A stretch of DNA of 43,651 nt. Source: an uncultured Bradyrhizobium sp. (lineage in GTDB: Bacteria; Pseudomonadota; Alphaproteobacteria; Rhizobiales; Xanthobacteraceae). The DNA is taken from the NCBI RefSeq assembly GCF_947648125.1, contig NZ_CANSMR010000044.1, positions 1-43,651 on the forward strand, read 5' to 3'. This document shows positions 15,772 through 22,601 of the stretch, in pieces. Position numbers and translations under genes: made by a program. The notes under the pieces were generated by a model. That model was not told the origin of the DNA, did not search any database, and worked only from the letters and a program-made list of their open reading frames with translations. The stretch's first letter is position 1, and every line of letters starts with the position of its first letter.

Positions 15772-16181
15772 GACGCATCTCCCGTCGTGTCGGGATCGCG
15801 GGCGCCGGCGAGGATCGCCTCGGCCTTGGCGATGGCAGGCTGGGCGCGCTCCCGCCAGAAGTTCTGGTCCGGCGATCCCTCATTCGGATTCGCCAGGACT
15901 TTGACCAGGCCGAGCAGCACCTCGAAGTGCTGCGCGAGCCGCTGATGCGCTTCGGTATAGTGTGACGGAATGGCATGGGAGTCGCCGCTATAAGCTGCGT
16001 CCGAGCCAGACCAGATTCCCGTCACGTAGGTTTCGCCGCCGGATTCGTAGTCTCGCTTTTCCTGGCTCCAATCATCATCCTCGATGGCGAGACGGCAGGC
16101 TTGCGCGAGTGTGTTCGCCTCGTAGGTCTTGTGACGATAGACCGGCAGGCGATAAGTGGTTTCGATGGTCCACAGAGGCAT
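15768..16181 (-). CDS. hypothetical conserved protein, 137 aa
   Basis: Starts MPLWTIETTYRLPVYRHKTYEA, followed by ACRLAIEDDDW, a pattern I recognise from small plasmid proteins of Rhizobiales but cannot name. The middle (YVTGIWSGSDAAYSG) looks beta-rich, and the C-terminal half is helical with many Ala and Glu. The ATG at 16181 has GGAAGGA at good spacing, just after a hairpin conserved with that of the DUF6878-like gene, and copy 3 of the intergenic repeat lies 38 nt upstream. Confidence 0.75.
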   Translation of the reverse strand: MPLWTIETTYRLPVYRHKTYEANTLAQACRLAIEDDDWSQEKRDYESGGETYVTGIWSGSDAAYSGDSHAIPSHYTEAHQRLAQHFEVLLGLVKVLANPNEGSPDQNFWRERAQPAIAKAEAILAGARDPDTTGDAS

Positions 16182-16198
16182 GGTCGATCCTTCCCTTT

Positions 16199-16215
16199 GG
16201 GTGTTGCAAACACCC
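16199..16215 (-). promoter_or_regulatory. hairpin 18 nt before a start, conserved with 14802-14818
   Basis: GGGTGT / ACACCC perfect 6-bp stem with a 5-base loop (TTGCA on the coding strand). Position relative to the start, loop sequence and neighbouring repeat copy all match the hairpin at 14802-14818, while the stem differs by paired changes. Confidence 0.65.
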
Positions 16216-16218
16216 TTC

Positions 16219-16303
16219 GGGCGGCCGCCTCTCCGGTTGGGCGGGTCAAGGGCCGCGGTACGCGGGCGAAGCTTCCCTTGACGCGCCGACCGGCAGGCGG
16301 CAT
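16219..16303 (-). repeat. intergenic structured repeat, copy 3
   Basis: Third copy, closest to copy 1. The arms at 16233-16252 and 16275-16293 pair along ~19 positions, with TCAAGGG / CCCTTGA conserved. Where copy 1 has a C-G pair near the outer end, this copy has T-A, a compensatory change. The loop again has GCCGCGG and GCGGGCGAAGC. It lies between the Toprim gene stop and the next start. Confidence 0.85.
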
Positions 16304-16307
16304 CGAC

Positions 16308-17234
16308 CTACGCGCTGGCCCGGACCAGTTCGTTGTCCAGGCGGGCAACCAGATTCTTCAGGTCTTCATTCCAGTCGCCCGTACGCGGCTGCGATCGCGC
16401 ATAGAATGCTGACGCCTCTGCCGCGATGCCGCGAATACGATCGGCATAGACGTCGCCTTGCCGATTGTTGTCCGTCGCGGCGACAAGCCGGACGTCAGCG
16501 CGCCTCGCCAAACTGCGGATCGCCAGCTCCGTCGCCGGCGACCAGCCGCCGCCGGTGCTCACATATAGCGTATCGGATCGCAGAACCTCGATCGCAGCGA
16601 GGCTCAGGGCATCGATCGCGGCCTCGGTGACGCAAATCCGCGGGGCGTCAATCGGACCGAGACGGAAGAGCTGTTTGGTCCCGTTGGTGGCGAAGCCACG
16701 CCAGCGCGGACCACGTTCTTCCCAGCCGATGATATGGCCGGCGAGGTCATCGTGCGCAGCCCACATGCTGCCCTGCGGCCCCTCCCGCAGGCAGCCTTGA
16801 GCTACGGCTGCGGCGATCACGCTGTCAGGGATACAGCGCTCGCCGGTGAGATACCGCCAGGTGGCGGAGCCCGGTCTGGGCAGCGAGCGGCGGGACCAAC
16901 GATTGGCGATAGAGGCTATCGGCGTCGGTTTCGGGGCTTGCGTCCAGGCCGGCGCTGTCGGGATGAACCCAACCAAGTCAGCGACATGATCGCAAGCCGC
17001 GGGGAATCCCTTGGCGCCAAGATGCTCAGCGAGATCGACGACATCGCCTTTGGCCGACGACAACGGATCAAACCAGCCGCGACCGTCGTGTATCACGATG
17101 ATGATATCGGCCCCACGCCGATATTTGAGCGCGCGTCGCGTGCTTTCCTTGAGGTCGATCTTCCAACCATCTTTCTCGAGCACGGCTGCGCACGCCACCT
17201 TGGTGCGCAGCTCTTCAATATCTTTCTTCTCCAT
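16308..17234 (-). CDS. DUF3991/Toprim protein, 308 aa
   Basis: The N-terminal ~100 residues match the DUF3991-type region found before Toprim domains on plasmids (LEKDGWKIDLKES, RGADIIIVIHDGRGWFDP, KGDVVDLAEHL). The C-terminal Toprim-like domain has ICVTEAAIDALSLAAI with the conserved Glu and ATDNNRQGDVYADRI, where the usual Asp-x-Asp reads Asp-Asn-Asn. Such proteins are thought to act in DNA primer synthesis or processing, but activity here is unproven because of that substitution. The start at 17234 has a GGAG close to the ATG (2-base gap); the frame to 17456 is not supported. DnaB-like helicase lies upstream in the same train. Confidence 0.83.
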   Translation of the reverse strand: MEKKDIEELRTKVACAAVLEKDGWKIDLKESTRRALKYRRGADIIIVIHDGRGWFDPLSSAKGDVVDLAEHLGAKGFPAACDHVADLVGFIPTAPAWTQAPKPTPIASIANRWSRRSLPRPGSATWRYLTGERCIPDSVIAAAVAQGCLREGPQGSMWAAHDDLAGHIIGWEERGPRWRGFATNGTKQLFRLGPIDAPRICVTEAAIDALSLAAIEVLRSDTLYVSTGGGWSPATELAIRSLARRADVRLVAATDNNRQGDVYADRIRGIAAEASAFYARSQPRTGDWNEDLKNLVARLDNELVRASA

Positions 17235-17328
17235 ATCTCCACACCGGGCGCGCTTGCCGCCACCCGGTCCTTTCTTCGGTTGGTTCTTCTGGTTCCGCAG
17301 GCCCGGAACGGGACCGACCGGCCGCGAA

Positions 17329-17414
17329 GCCTGCCGGAGGCAAGGGCGCGATGACAAGCGGTCCAACATGTTGGATTCCAGCCGCGGCGCAGCTTCCCTT
17401 GCCTGCGGCAAGGC
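17329..17414 (-). repeat. diverged structured repeat, possible copy 4
   Basis: The arms GCCTGCCGGAGGCAAGGG (17329-17346) and 17396-17414 pair with one bulge and one mismatch. Inside is a perfect 12-bp palindrome CCAACATGTTGG (17363-17374). The segment GCCGCGG...GCAGCTTCCCTTG parallels GCCGCGG...GAAGCTTCCCTTG of copy 3, so this may be a diverged member. It lies 95 nt upstream of the Toprim start. Confidence 0.55.
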
Positions 17415-17437
17415 GCCAGCGGCACCGGTCACCCGGC

Positions 17438-17614
17438 TCAATGAGCCGGGGACCATGGGTCGTATTCGTGAATGACGGTCACTTCATCCTGCTCGAGCTC
17501 CGCCGTCGGCATCACGCCGAACGCGCCGTCAACTTCGAACAGCGTCACCGGCACCATGAGCGTGCGGGCGAGATCGAGGGCGTGATTCTGAGCGAGGGTG
17601 AGATTCTGCGACAT
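17438..17614 (-). CDS. small hypothetical protein, 58 aa
   Basis: A short gene read directly from the sequence: it begins MSQNLTLAQNHALDLART, continues VPVTLFEVDGAFGVMPTAEL and ends EYDPWSPAH. The ATG at 17614 has a GGGAG site at good spacing. The amphipathic N-terminal helix followed by an alternating hydrophobic beta stretch looks like a folded small protein and not noise. It is acidic with no export signal. A GCGGGGA/TCCCCGC hairpin lies 21 nt upstream. Function unknown. Confidence 0.65.
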   Translation of the reverse strand: MSQNLTLAQNHALDLARTLMVPVTLFEVDGAFGVMPTAELEQDEVTVIHEYDPWSPAH

Positions 17615-17979
17615 CGTGAGGCTCCCGTCTTGGGGCGGGGACCATCCCCGCTCGACAGGCGCCGATGTGTTCGGGCACGGCCGCGGTCATCTCGCAGGCG
17701 CAGCCGAAGAGGTCGCACGCTTTGCGTAGCGAACCCCTTGCGGGTTGATCGTGGAAGGCCGCGCCCGGACCAAGGAAAGCCCCTTCGAGAGCGGGGTGGT
17801 CCTTCCCCGGAAGCAGGGCCCCGAATGTCACAGTCTCAACGAACGACGCCTCGTCCACGCAACGTCATGCGACATCCGCGCTGGCCTCTTGAGGCGACGA
17901 CGGCTGCTGCTGATTGAAGGCTGCGAGTGAAGAGATCCGCGGCTCGCAACGCGAGGTCCGGTAGGTAAGAGCCGGTCGG
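17615..17979. other. 365-bp gap downstream of dnaB
   Basis: No confident gene. It contains a perfect 7-bp hairpin GCGGGGA-CCA-TCCCCGC (17635-17651) ahead of the 58-aa gene, an AACCC/GGGTT hairpin near 17740, and a longer imperfect inverted repeat (GGACCA / TGGTCC with inner CCCC/GGGG) around 17756-17797. A minus-strand frame at 17529-17858 overlaps the 58-aa gene and has no ribosome binding site. Confidence 0.5.
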
Positions 17980-19470
17980 CTATTCGGATCGCTGCGGCAA
18001 CTGGTTCTGGTTCGCCAGATCGAAGAACCGGGTGAACTCGCCTTGAAACGTCATCGCCACTGTCCCGGTCGGGCCGTGGCGCTGCTTCGCGATGATCACC
18101 TCGGCTTTGCCGCGCACATCCCGCATCTCAGATTTCCAGGCGAAATGCTCGTCGGTGCCGGCCCTCGGCTCTTTGTTCTTGAGATAGTATTCTTCGCGAT
18201 AGACAAACATCACGACGTCGGCGTCCTGCTCAATTGAGCCGGATTCCCGAAGATCGGAGAGTTGGGGGCGTTTTTCGTCGCGGTTTTCGACACCGCGTGA
18301 GAGCTGCGACAGCGCGATGACCGGGACGTTGAGTTCCTTGGCCAGCGCTTTCAGCCCCGTCGTAATCTCGGTGATCTCCTGCACACGGTTCTGTGCCGCG
18401 CGCGGGGATTTGCCCTGCATGAGTTGAATGTAATCCACGATGACGAGGTGGAGACCTCGCTGTCGCTTCAAGCGGCGCGCGCGTGCCGCGAGCTGCGCAA
18501 TCGAGATCGCGCCGGTCTGATCGATGAAGAGCGGCAGCCGGCGCATTTTTTGGCGGTGGTCGAGGAGCCGGCTGAATTCGGTCTCGCCGATTTCGCCGCG
18601 CCTGATGTTGGAGGAGGAAATCTCGGCCTGCTCGGCGAGCACCCGCGTCGCAAGCTGCTCCGACGACATCTCCAGGGAAAAGAAAGCGACAATGCCGCCG
18701 GCGCCGGGCTGCAGCGCGCCGTCGACCTGTCGTGTCGAATCATAGGCGCTTGCGACATTGAATGCGATGTTGGTGGCGAGGGCGGTTTTTCCCATGCCGG
18801 GGCGACCGGCGATCACAATAAGATCGGTCGGTTGAAGACCACCGAGCCTGGCGTCCAGGTCCTTTAGCCCGGTTGCCAGCCCGGAGAGCTTGCCATCGGA
18901 TTCATAAGCTTGCGCCGCTCTGTCGATGGCGCTGTCGAGCGCGGTTTCGAACGTCTCGAAGCCTCCGCCGTACCGGCCGGTTTCCGCGATCTCATAGAGA
19001 AGCTGTTCGGCATGCTGAATCTGCTCCCGCGGAGCGCTATCGACTGCCGCTTCGAATGCGCTGCTGAGCATGTCTTCGGCGACCTTGATCAATTCACGTC
19101 GCACGGCGAGATCGTAGATCGTCCGGCCGTAGTCGGGCGCATTGATGACCGTCGTCGCTTCCGCAGCCAGACGAGCAAGGTACTGGGCAACTGAGAAGCC
19201 TACAACGTCGATCGTCGCGGGAAGAAAAGCCTTCAGCGTAATCGGATTGGCGATCCGGTTGGAGCGGATCAACTCGCCCATGACTTCGAAGATGTGGCCG
19301 TGCAGGGGCTCGAAGAAATGGTTCGCCTTCAGAAAGTCGACAACCCGGTAATAGGCGTCATTGTTGATGAGGATGGCGCCAAGCAAAGCCTGCTCGGCCT
19401 CAATGTTTTGCGGCAGCTCGCGGTATGTCGAGCCGGCCGATGCTGCGAGTTTGAATGCGGCTTCCGCCAT
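17980..19470 (-). CDS. dnaB: replicative DNA helicase, DnaB family, 496 aa
   Basis: Full-length DnaB: N-terminal domain (LPQNIEAEQALLGAIL, then INAPDYGRTIYDLAVRREL), then a RecA-type motor with Walker A GRPGMGKTALA (about residue 219), FSLEMSSEQL, Walker B-type IVDYIQLMQG (about residue 342), and ALSQLSRGVENR with RDEKRPQLSDLRESG. It unwinds DNA at the replication fork as a hexamer. It is probably element-encoded, since it heads the plasmid gene train rather than lying beside rplI as is common for chromosomal copies. The start at 19470 has only a weak ribosome binding site. It faces the SRAP gene across a 300-bp divergent gap. Confidence 0.95.
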   Translation of the reverse strand: MAEAAFKLAASAGSTYRELPQNIEAEQALLGAILINNDAYYRVVDFLKANHFFEPLHGHIFEVMGELIRSNRIANPITLKAFLPATIDVVGFSVAQYLARLAAEATTVINAPDYGRTIYDLAVRRELIKVAEDMLSSAFEAAVDSAPREQIQHAEQLLYEIAETGRYGGGFETFETALDSAIDRAAQAYESDGKLSGLATGLKDLDARLGGLQPTDLIVIAGRPGMGKTALATNIAFNVASAYDSTRQVDGALQPGAGGIVAFFSLEMSSEQLATRVLAEQAEISSSNIRRGEIGETEFSRLLDHRQKMRRLPLFIDQTGAISIAQLAARARRLKRQRGLHLVIVDYIQLMQGKSPRAAQNRVQEITEITTGLKALAKELNVPVIALSQLSRGVENRDEKRPQLSDLRESGSIEQDADVVMFVYREEYYLKNKEPRAGTDEHFAWKSEMRDVRGKAEVIIAKQRHGPTGTVAMTFQGEFTRFFDLANQNQLPQRSE

Positions 19471-19770
19471 GTTTGTCTATGACCCGAGACCAATTGACGT
19501 GCAGGACCTACGCGGCACAGATGATCATGCGGGAAGAACCGATAGAATCGGACTTGTTGGGGGAAGTTTAGCGTTTGGGGCCGCAAATCCAATCGTTAAG
19601 CTGGGTCTGGTCTGGAATTGGCGGCCTTCTGCTCTTTGGCGTCAGGGATGGCTGCCCGCGAGGGGGAAGACCCGCCTGCGGGGCTTCAGCGTAGCCGCCA
19701 GCCCGGCCCCGAAGGGGCGACGCCCGACTGCATTTTCGAAGGATGCTCGAGGACACATATATAGTGAGCC
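19471..19770. other. 300-bp divergent promoter region
   Basis: Gap between dnaB (minus) and the SRAP gene (plus). The plus-strand side has a possible promoter, TTCGAA (19735-19740), a 17-bp spacer and TATATA (19758-19763), which would start transcription almost at the SRAP ATG. The middle holds several GC hairpins, including GCCCC-GAA-GGGGC near 19708-19720 and repeated GGGGC blocks. No gene is seen. Confidence 0.45.
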
Positions 19771-20379
19771 ATGTGCAACGATTATGAACAGCACATCTTG
19801 TGGCACGAGTACTGCAAGATGATGCAGGCGTTGGAACTCGGCGTTCCAACCTTACAATCAGAACGTGATTTGCCGATTGCCGATGACATTCGAATCAATG
19901 ATCTCGGTCCCGTCATGCGGGCGGCAGGCAACGGCATCGAGTTGGTGGCGATGAACTTTGGATTTCCGCCCTCGCGACCGCGTGCCAGCCCGGTGTTTAA
20001 TTTTCGCTCGGAGAAGCGCAGTTTCGAAAACAGCCATCGCTGTCTGATTCCTGCCTCGGCCTTCTTCGAATTCACCGGCAAGAAATATCCAAAAGCAAAG
20101 CACCGTTTTGCGCTAAACGATGCGCCGTTCATGGCGATTGCCGGAATCTGGCGCGAAGGGAAGGGCGATGCACCGCCAGCGTTCACCATGTTGACCACGT
20201 CTCCGGGGCCGGACGTCGAGCCCTATCACGATCGACAGGTCGTGGTGCTGCGACCATCGGACTGGGCGCACTGGATCTATCTGACGCGTCCGGAGAGGGA
20301 GTTGCTGCGACCGCTTCCGGAGGGCTCTCTACAAGTCGAGACCGTTCGATCGGGAAAAGACAAAGCGGGACCTATCTGA
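19771..20379 (+). CDS. SRAP (YedK/HMCES-type) protein, 202 aa
   Basis: SOS response-associated peptidase family. Cys2 directly after the start Met (MCNDYE) is the residue that bonds covalently to abasic sites in single-stranded DNA after Met removal. NFRSEK corresponds to the active-site Asn motif, AFFEF to the catalytic Glu region, and YHDRQVVVL to the active-site His motif. So all key residues are present. Members shield abasic sites in ssDNA, a plausible benefit during conjugative transfer, though this is inference. There is no clear ribosome binding site; the transcript may be leaderless. No LexA box is recognised. Confidence 0.92.
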   Translation: MCNDYEQHILWHEYCKMMQALELGVPTLQSERDLPIADDIRINDLGPVMRAAGNGIELVAMNFGFPPSRPRASPVFNFRSEKRSFENSHRCLIPASAFFEFTGKKYPKAKHRFALNDAPFMAIAGIWREGKGDAPPAFTMLTTSPGPDVEPYHDRQVVVLRPSDWAHWIYLTRPERELLRPLPEGSLQVETVRSGKDKAGPI

Positions 20380-20860
20380 ACGTCGGCGCCTCTGATACCC
20401 AGCGCAGTGCAGCATGGGAGGGGGAGCCAAACGCACCAGGCCGATGGATGGGGTTCGGGACAACGGCAGCGAATCGTGGCGCGACCAATTGCCCTTCGCC
20501 GCCCCGCCGAAACGGCCGACCGGCGACCGGCGACCGTTTGGATGCCACCAGAAACGATCAGCAATCAGTCATTTCCCGAAGAGACCTAGAACGCCGGCCG
20601 ACGAGCGGTTATGAATCGCTCGGGGCGGTACGCGCCGCCCTGGGGCGTGGAAACCCCTACGAACGGTTTGGTGCCGGCCGTTACGGCGCCGCACTCCTTG
20701 ACCTTATGGTCGGGGAGCCTGTGGCGTATGCAACAGGTTCACCCGAACTAAAGGCCACAGGGCCGTTTCGTACGGTTTCCAACTCCCCGATCACCAAGAG
20801 TCAGAGAGGGATCGTTTGCGGGGGCGTACCGCAGACATATCCTTACCGGGGGAGAGATCG
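20380..20860. other. 481-bp non-coding region with inverted repeats
   Basis: No supported gene. It contains GACCGGC direct repeats near 20517-20534, a GGGCGG/CCGCCC hairpin near 20623-20645, a GACC-TTAT-GGTC hairpin near 20699-20712, and a nested inverted repeat CCTGTGGC (20718-20725) / GCCACAGG (20754-20761) enclosing GTTC-ACCC-GAAC. Such clustering could mark a regulatory or origin region, but no known oriT or iteron pattern is recognised. An open frame at 20448-21206 is rejected as non-coding. Confidence 0.45.
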
Positions 20861-21169
20861 GTGGGCAGCGCCGGGAATGAACATAGAAAAGGGCTTGAAA
20901 CCCAGGCGATCGCCGCGCATCGCGCTTACGTCGATGCCCTGGTGGCCTGGGAGCGGACGATTCATCGCGCAACTTGCCCGGTCTGCCGGCCGGAAGGCCT
21001 CTCAGACGAGGAGCAAGGCCGGCAATGCGACGTCGCCGAGGCCGATAAGGAACGCTGCCGCGTGGCCTTTCGCGATCTTTGTGACGAATTGGGCTACGTG
21101 CCCAAAGGCCACGGGATCGGCGTTCCGGCGGACGATCAGAGCCGTTTCTGCCGCAAGTGCGACAACTAG
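20861..21169 (+). CDS. hypothetical Cys-motif protein, 102 aa
   Basis: The GTG start at 20861 follows a strong GGGGGAGAGA site, better than the upstream in-frame codons. The helical, charged protein contains CPVCRPEG near residues 38-45 and CRKCDN at the very end, a pair of Cys-x2-Cys motifs that could bind zinc. The middle (ADKERCRVAFRDLCDELGYVP) is helical. No known family is recognised. It is encoded just upstream of the toxin-antitoxin module, on the same strand but with a separate promoter between them. Confidence 0.6.
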   Translation: MGSAGNEHRKGLETQAIAAHRAYVDALVAWERTIHRATCPVCRPEGLSDEEQGRQCDVAEADKERCRVAFRDLCDELGYVPKGHGIGVPADDQSRFCRKCDN

Positions 21170-21203
21170 CGCCTCCGGCGACCTGACCTGGCGGCCGCCC
21201 CCC

Positions 21204-21240
21204 TGACAAAGTTGACGAACCTGACGAAAGCCACCATATT
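21204..21240 (+). promoter_or_regulatory. toxin-antitoxin promoter with triple 9-bp repeat
   Basis: TTGACG (21212-21217), a 17-bp spacer and CATATT (21235-21240) form a good sigma70-type promoter. Three tandem 9-mers of the form TGAC(A/G)AANN (21204-21212, 21213-21221, 21222-21230) overlap the -35 and spacer, the expected place for antitoxin autorepression. Confidence 0.65.
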
Positions 21241-21257
21241 GGGGGCGGAGGTGGCTC

Positions 21258-21932
21258 ATGCCGGTTACACGGAAAAAGGGCGGCGAGTCCCGCGGACGAG
21301 CTGATCGGCGCGAACCGCTGACGCTCAAATTCGCAACATCGCTGGCTTCGGGTTTCGACAAGAAGATTGTCACCCGGAAGACGACGCGCGGCCTTCTCTC
21401 CGGCTTTGTCGACGCCGTGAAGCGCGCGGAACGGACGGGCAGGTCGGTTCGCATGACGGTCGAGGTCGATCCGGCGGCCGCAAGCCCGCGCATCGCGGTT
21501 GAGGAGGTTACAGCCGCGCCGTCGGACGAACTCGACGTCGCGCTGGCCGCCGCACGCCAGCGAGGATCGGTGCGGGTCGCACAAATCCTGAACAGCCCCG
21601 ACATGCTGTCGGCCGATGCCTTCGCCGATGAGATCGGGGCGACGCGGGAAACCGTGCACAAGAAGCGCCGGCGCCATGAGGTTCTGGGCCTTGAGGGGCC
21701 GAAGCGCGGCGTCCGATTCCCAAAATGGCAAGTCAGCACGTCCGGTGAGCTTATTCCGAGCCTGCCACAGCTTTTCGAGGCCCTCGGCGAGCGTCCGTGG
21801 TCCGTGTATCGTTTCTTGCTGGAAGAGCACAGCGAGCTCGCCGGCCGCACGGGTCTCGAGGCGCTGAGGGCAGGGCAGGTCGCCGATGTGCTGGCGGCTG
21901 CGGAGTCGGCCGGTCGGGGCGCTTTCCCCTGA
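21258..21932 (+). CDS. Xre/MbcA/ParS-type antitoxin, 224 aa
   Basis: The last ~50 residues (PWSVYRFLLEEHSEL, then GRTGLEALRAG and VADVLAAAES) match the toxin-binding domain of Xre/MbcA/ParS antitoxins (DUF2384 type), which partner with RES toxins. A helix-turn-helix-like segment (about residues 110-135, MLSADAFADEIGATRETVHKKR) lies in the middle, giving DNA binding for autorepression. The ATG at 21258 has a GGAGGT site and a promoter with triple repeats just upstream. The N-terminal ~90 residues are basic, then Val-rich, longer than in typical ~150-aa antitoxins. The gene overlaps the toxin by 4 nt. Confidence 0.85.
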   Translation: MPVTRKKGGESRGRADRREPLTLKFATSLASGFDKKIVTRKTTRGLLSGFVDAVKRAERTGRSVRMTVEVDPAAASPRIAVEEVTAAPSDELDVALAAARQRGSVRVAQILNSPDMLSADAFADEIGATRETVHKKRRRHEVLGLEGPKRGVRFPKWQVSTSGELIPSLPQLFEALGERPWSVYRFLLEEHSELAGRTGLEALRAGQVADVLAAAESAGRGAFP

Positions 21933-22555
21933 CGACAGCTCCGACAGACCCGCTGCCGCCGCCCGGCTTCGAATCGCGCCCGCTTGTCCTCACCGAGGCC
22001 GGGCGCGGCGCGCTCTGGCGCCGGCTTTACCAGACGCGATTTCGCGATCCGCTCGGCTATGGGTTCGGGCCCAGCCGGTTCAGCGACCCCGAGACCGGCT
22101 TGGTTCATCCCGAACGCTTTGGGGTGGTTTATCTCGGCAGCAGCGTCAAAGTCTGTTTCGTCGAAGCGATCCTTCGGGATCGGAGCGCAGGGCGTACGCA
22201 AACCTTTCCGATCGAATGGCGCGAGCTCGAAGCCTGGACCTGCGCCGAGATCCGTGTCGCGGCGCCGCTCAACCTCGTTGACTTTCGTGGCGACGGGCTT
22301 ATTCGCATGGGCATTCCAACCGACGTCGCCCGCGCGCGTTCGCAAGACCTGGGACGCGCCTGGTCGCGCGCCGTCTGGTCGCACGAGGCGCAGCCCGATG
22401 GGATCATCTACGACTCGCGGCTCAACGGCGAAACGAACGTCGTCGTATTCGATAGAGCGTTGCCGAAGCTCGTCGGCCACGCAACACCGCGTTTGGTTGA
22501 GTGTCGCAGCGACTTGGCCGCGATTATCACCGCGTTCGATCTCGCGATCATCTGA
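21929..22555 (+). CDS. RES-domain toxin, 208 aa
   Basis: Contains the Arg, Glu and Ser residues that name the RES family: ALWRRLYQTRF near the start, VCFVEAILRD in the middle and YDSRLNGETNVVVF near the end. RES toxins ADP-ribosylate or degrade NAD-related targets; characterised members deplete NAD. No ATG, GTG or TTG lies in frame after position 21797 until well inside the domain. I chose the CTG at 21929, which overlaps the antitoxin stop as CTGA; the alternative GTG at 21797 would overlap the antitoxin by 136 nt. The unusual start is unproven. The family call is strong because both domain partners are adjacent. Confidence 0.85.
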   Translation: MTTAPTDPLPPPGFESRPLVLTEAGRGALWRRLYQTRFRDPLGYGFGPSRFSDPETGLVHPERFGVVYLGSSVKVCFVEAILRDRSAGRTQTFPIEWRELEAWTCAEIRVAAPLNLVDFRGDGLIRMGIPTDVARARSQDLGRAWSRAVWSHEAQPDGIIYDSRLNGETNVVVFDRALPKLVGHATPRLVECRSDLAAIITAFDLAII

Positions 22556-22601
22556 TCGAGATTTGCCGACTAACCGCAGCGAAACCGAGACGGAGGCACA
22601 G

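Noticed and set aside
17529-17858. 109-aa minus-strand open frame
   Set aside because: Overlaps the better-supported 58-aa gene and has no ribosome binding site.
20448-21206. 252-aa plus-strand open frame across the repeat-rich gap
   Set aside because: Overlaps inverted repeats and the better-supported 102-aa gene; no ribosome binding site.
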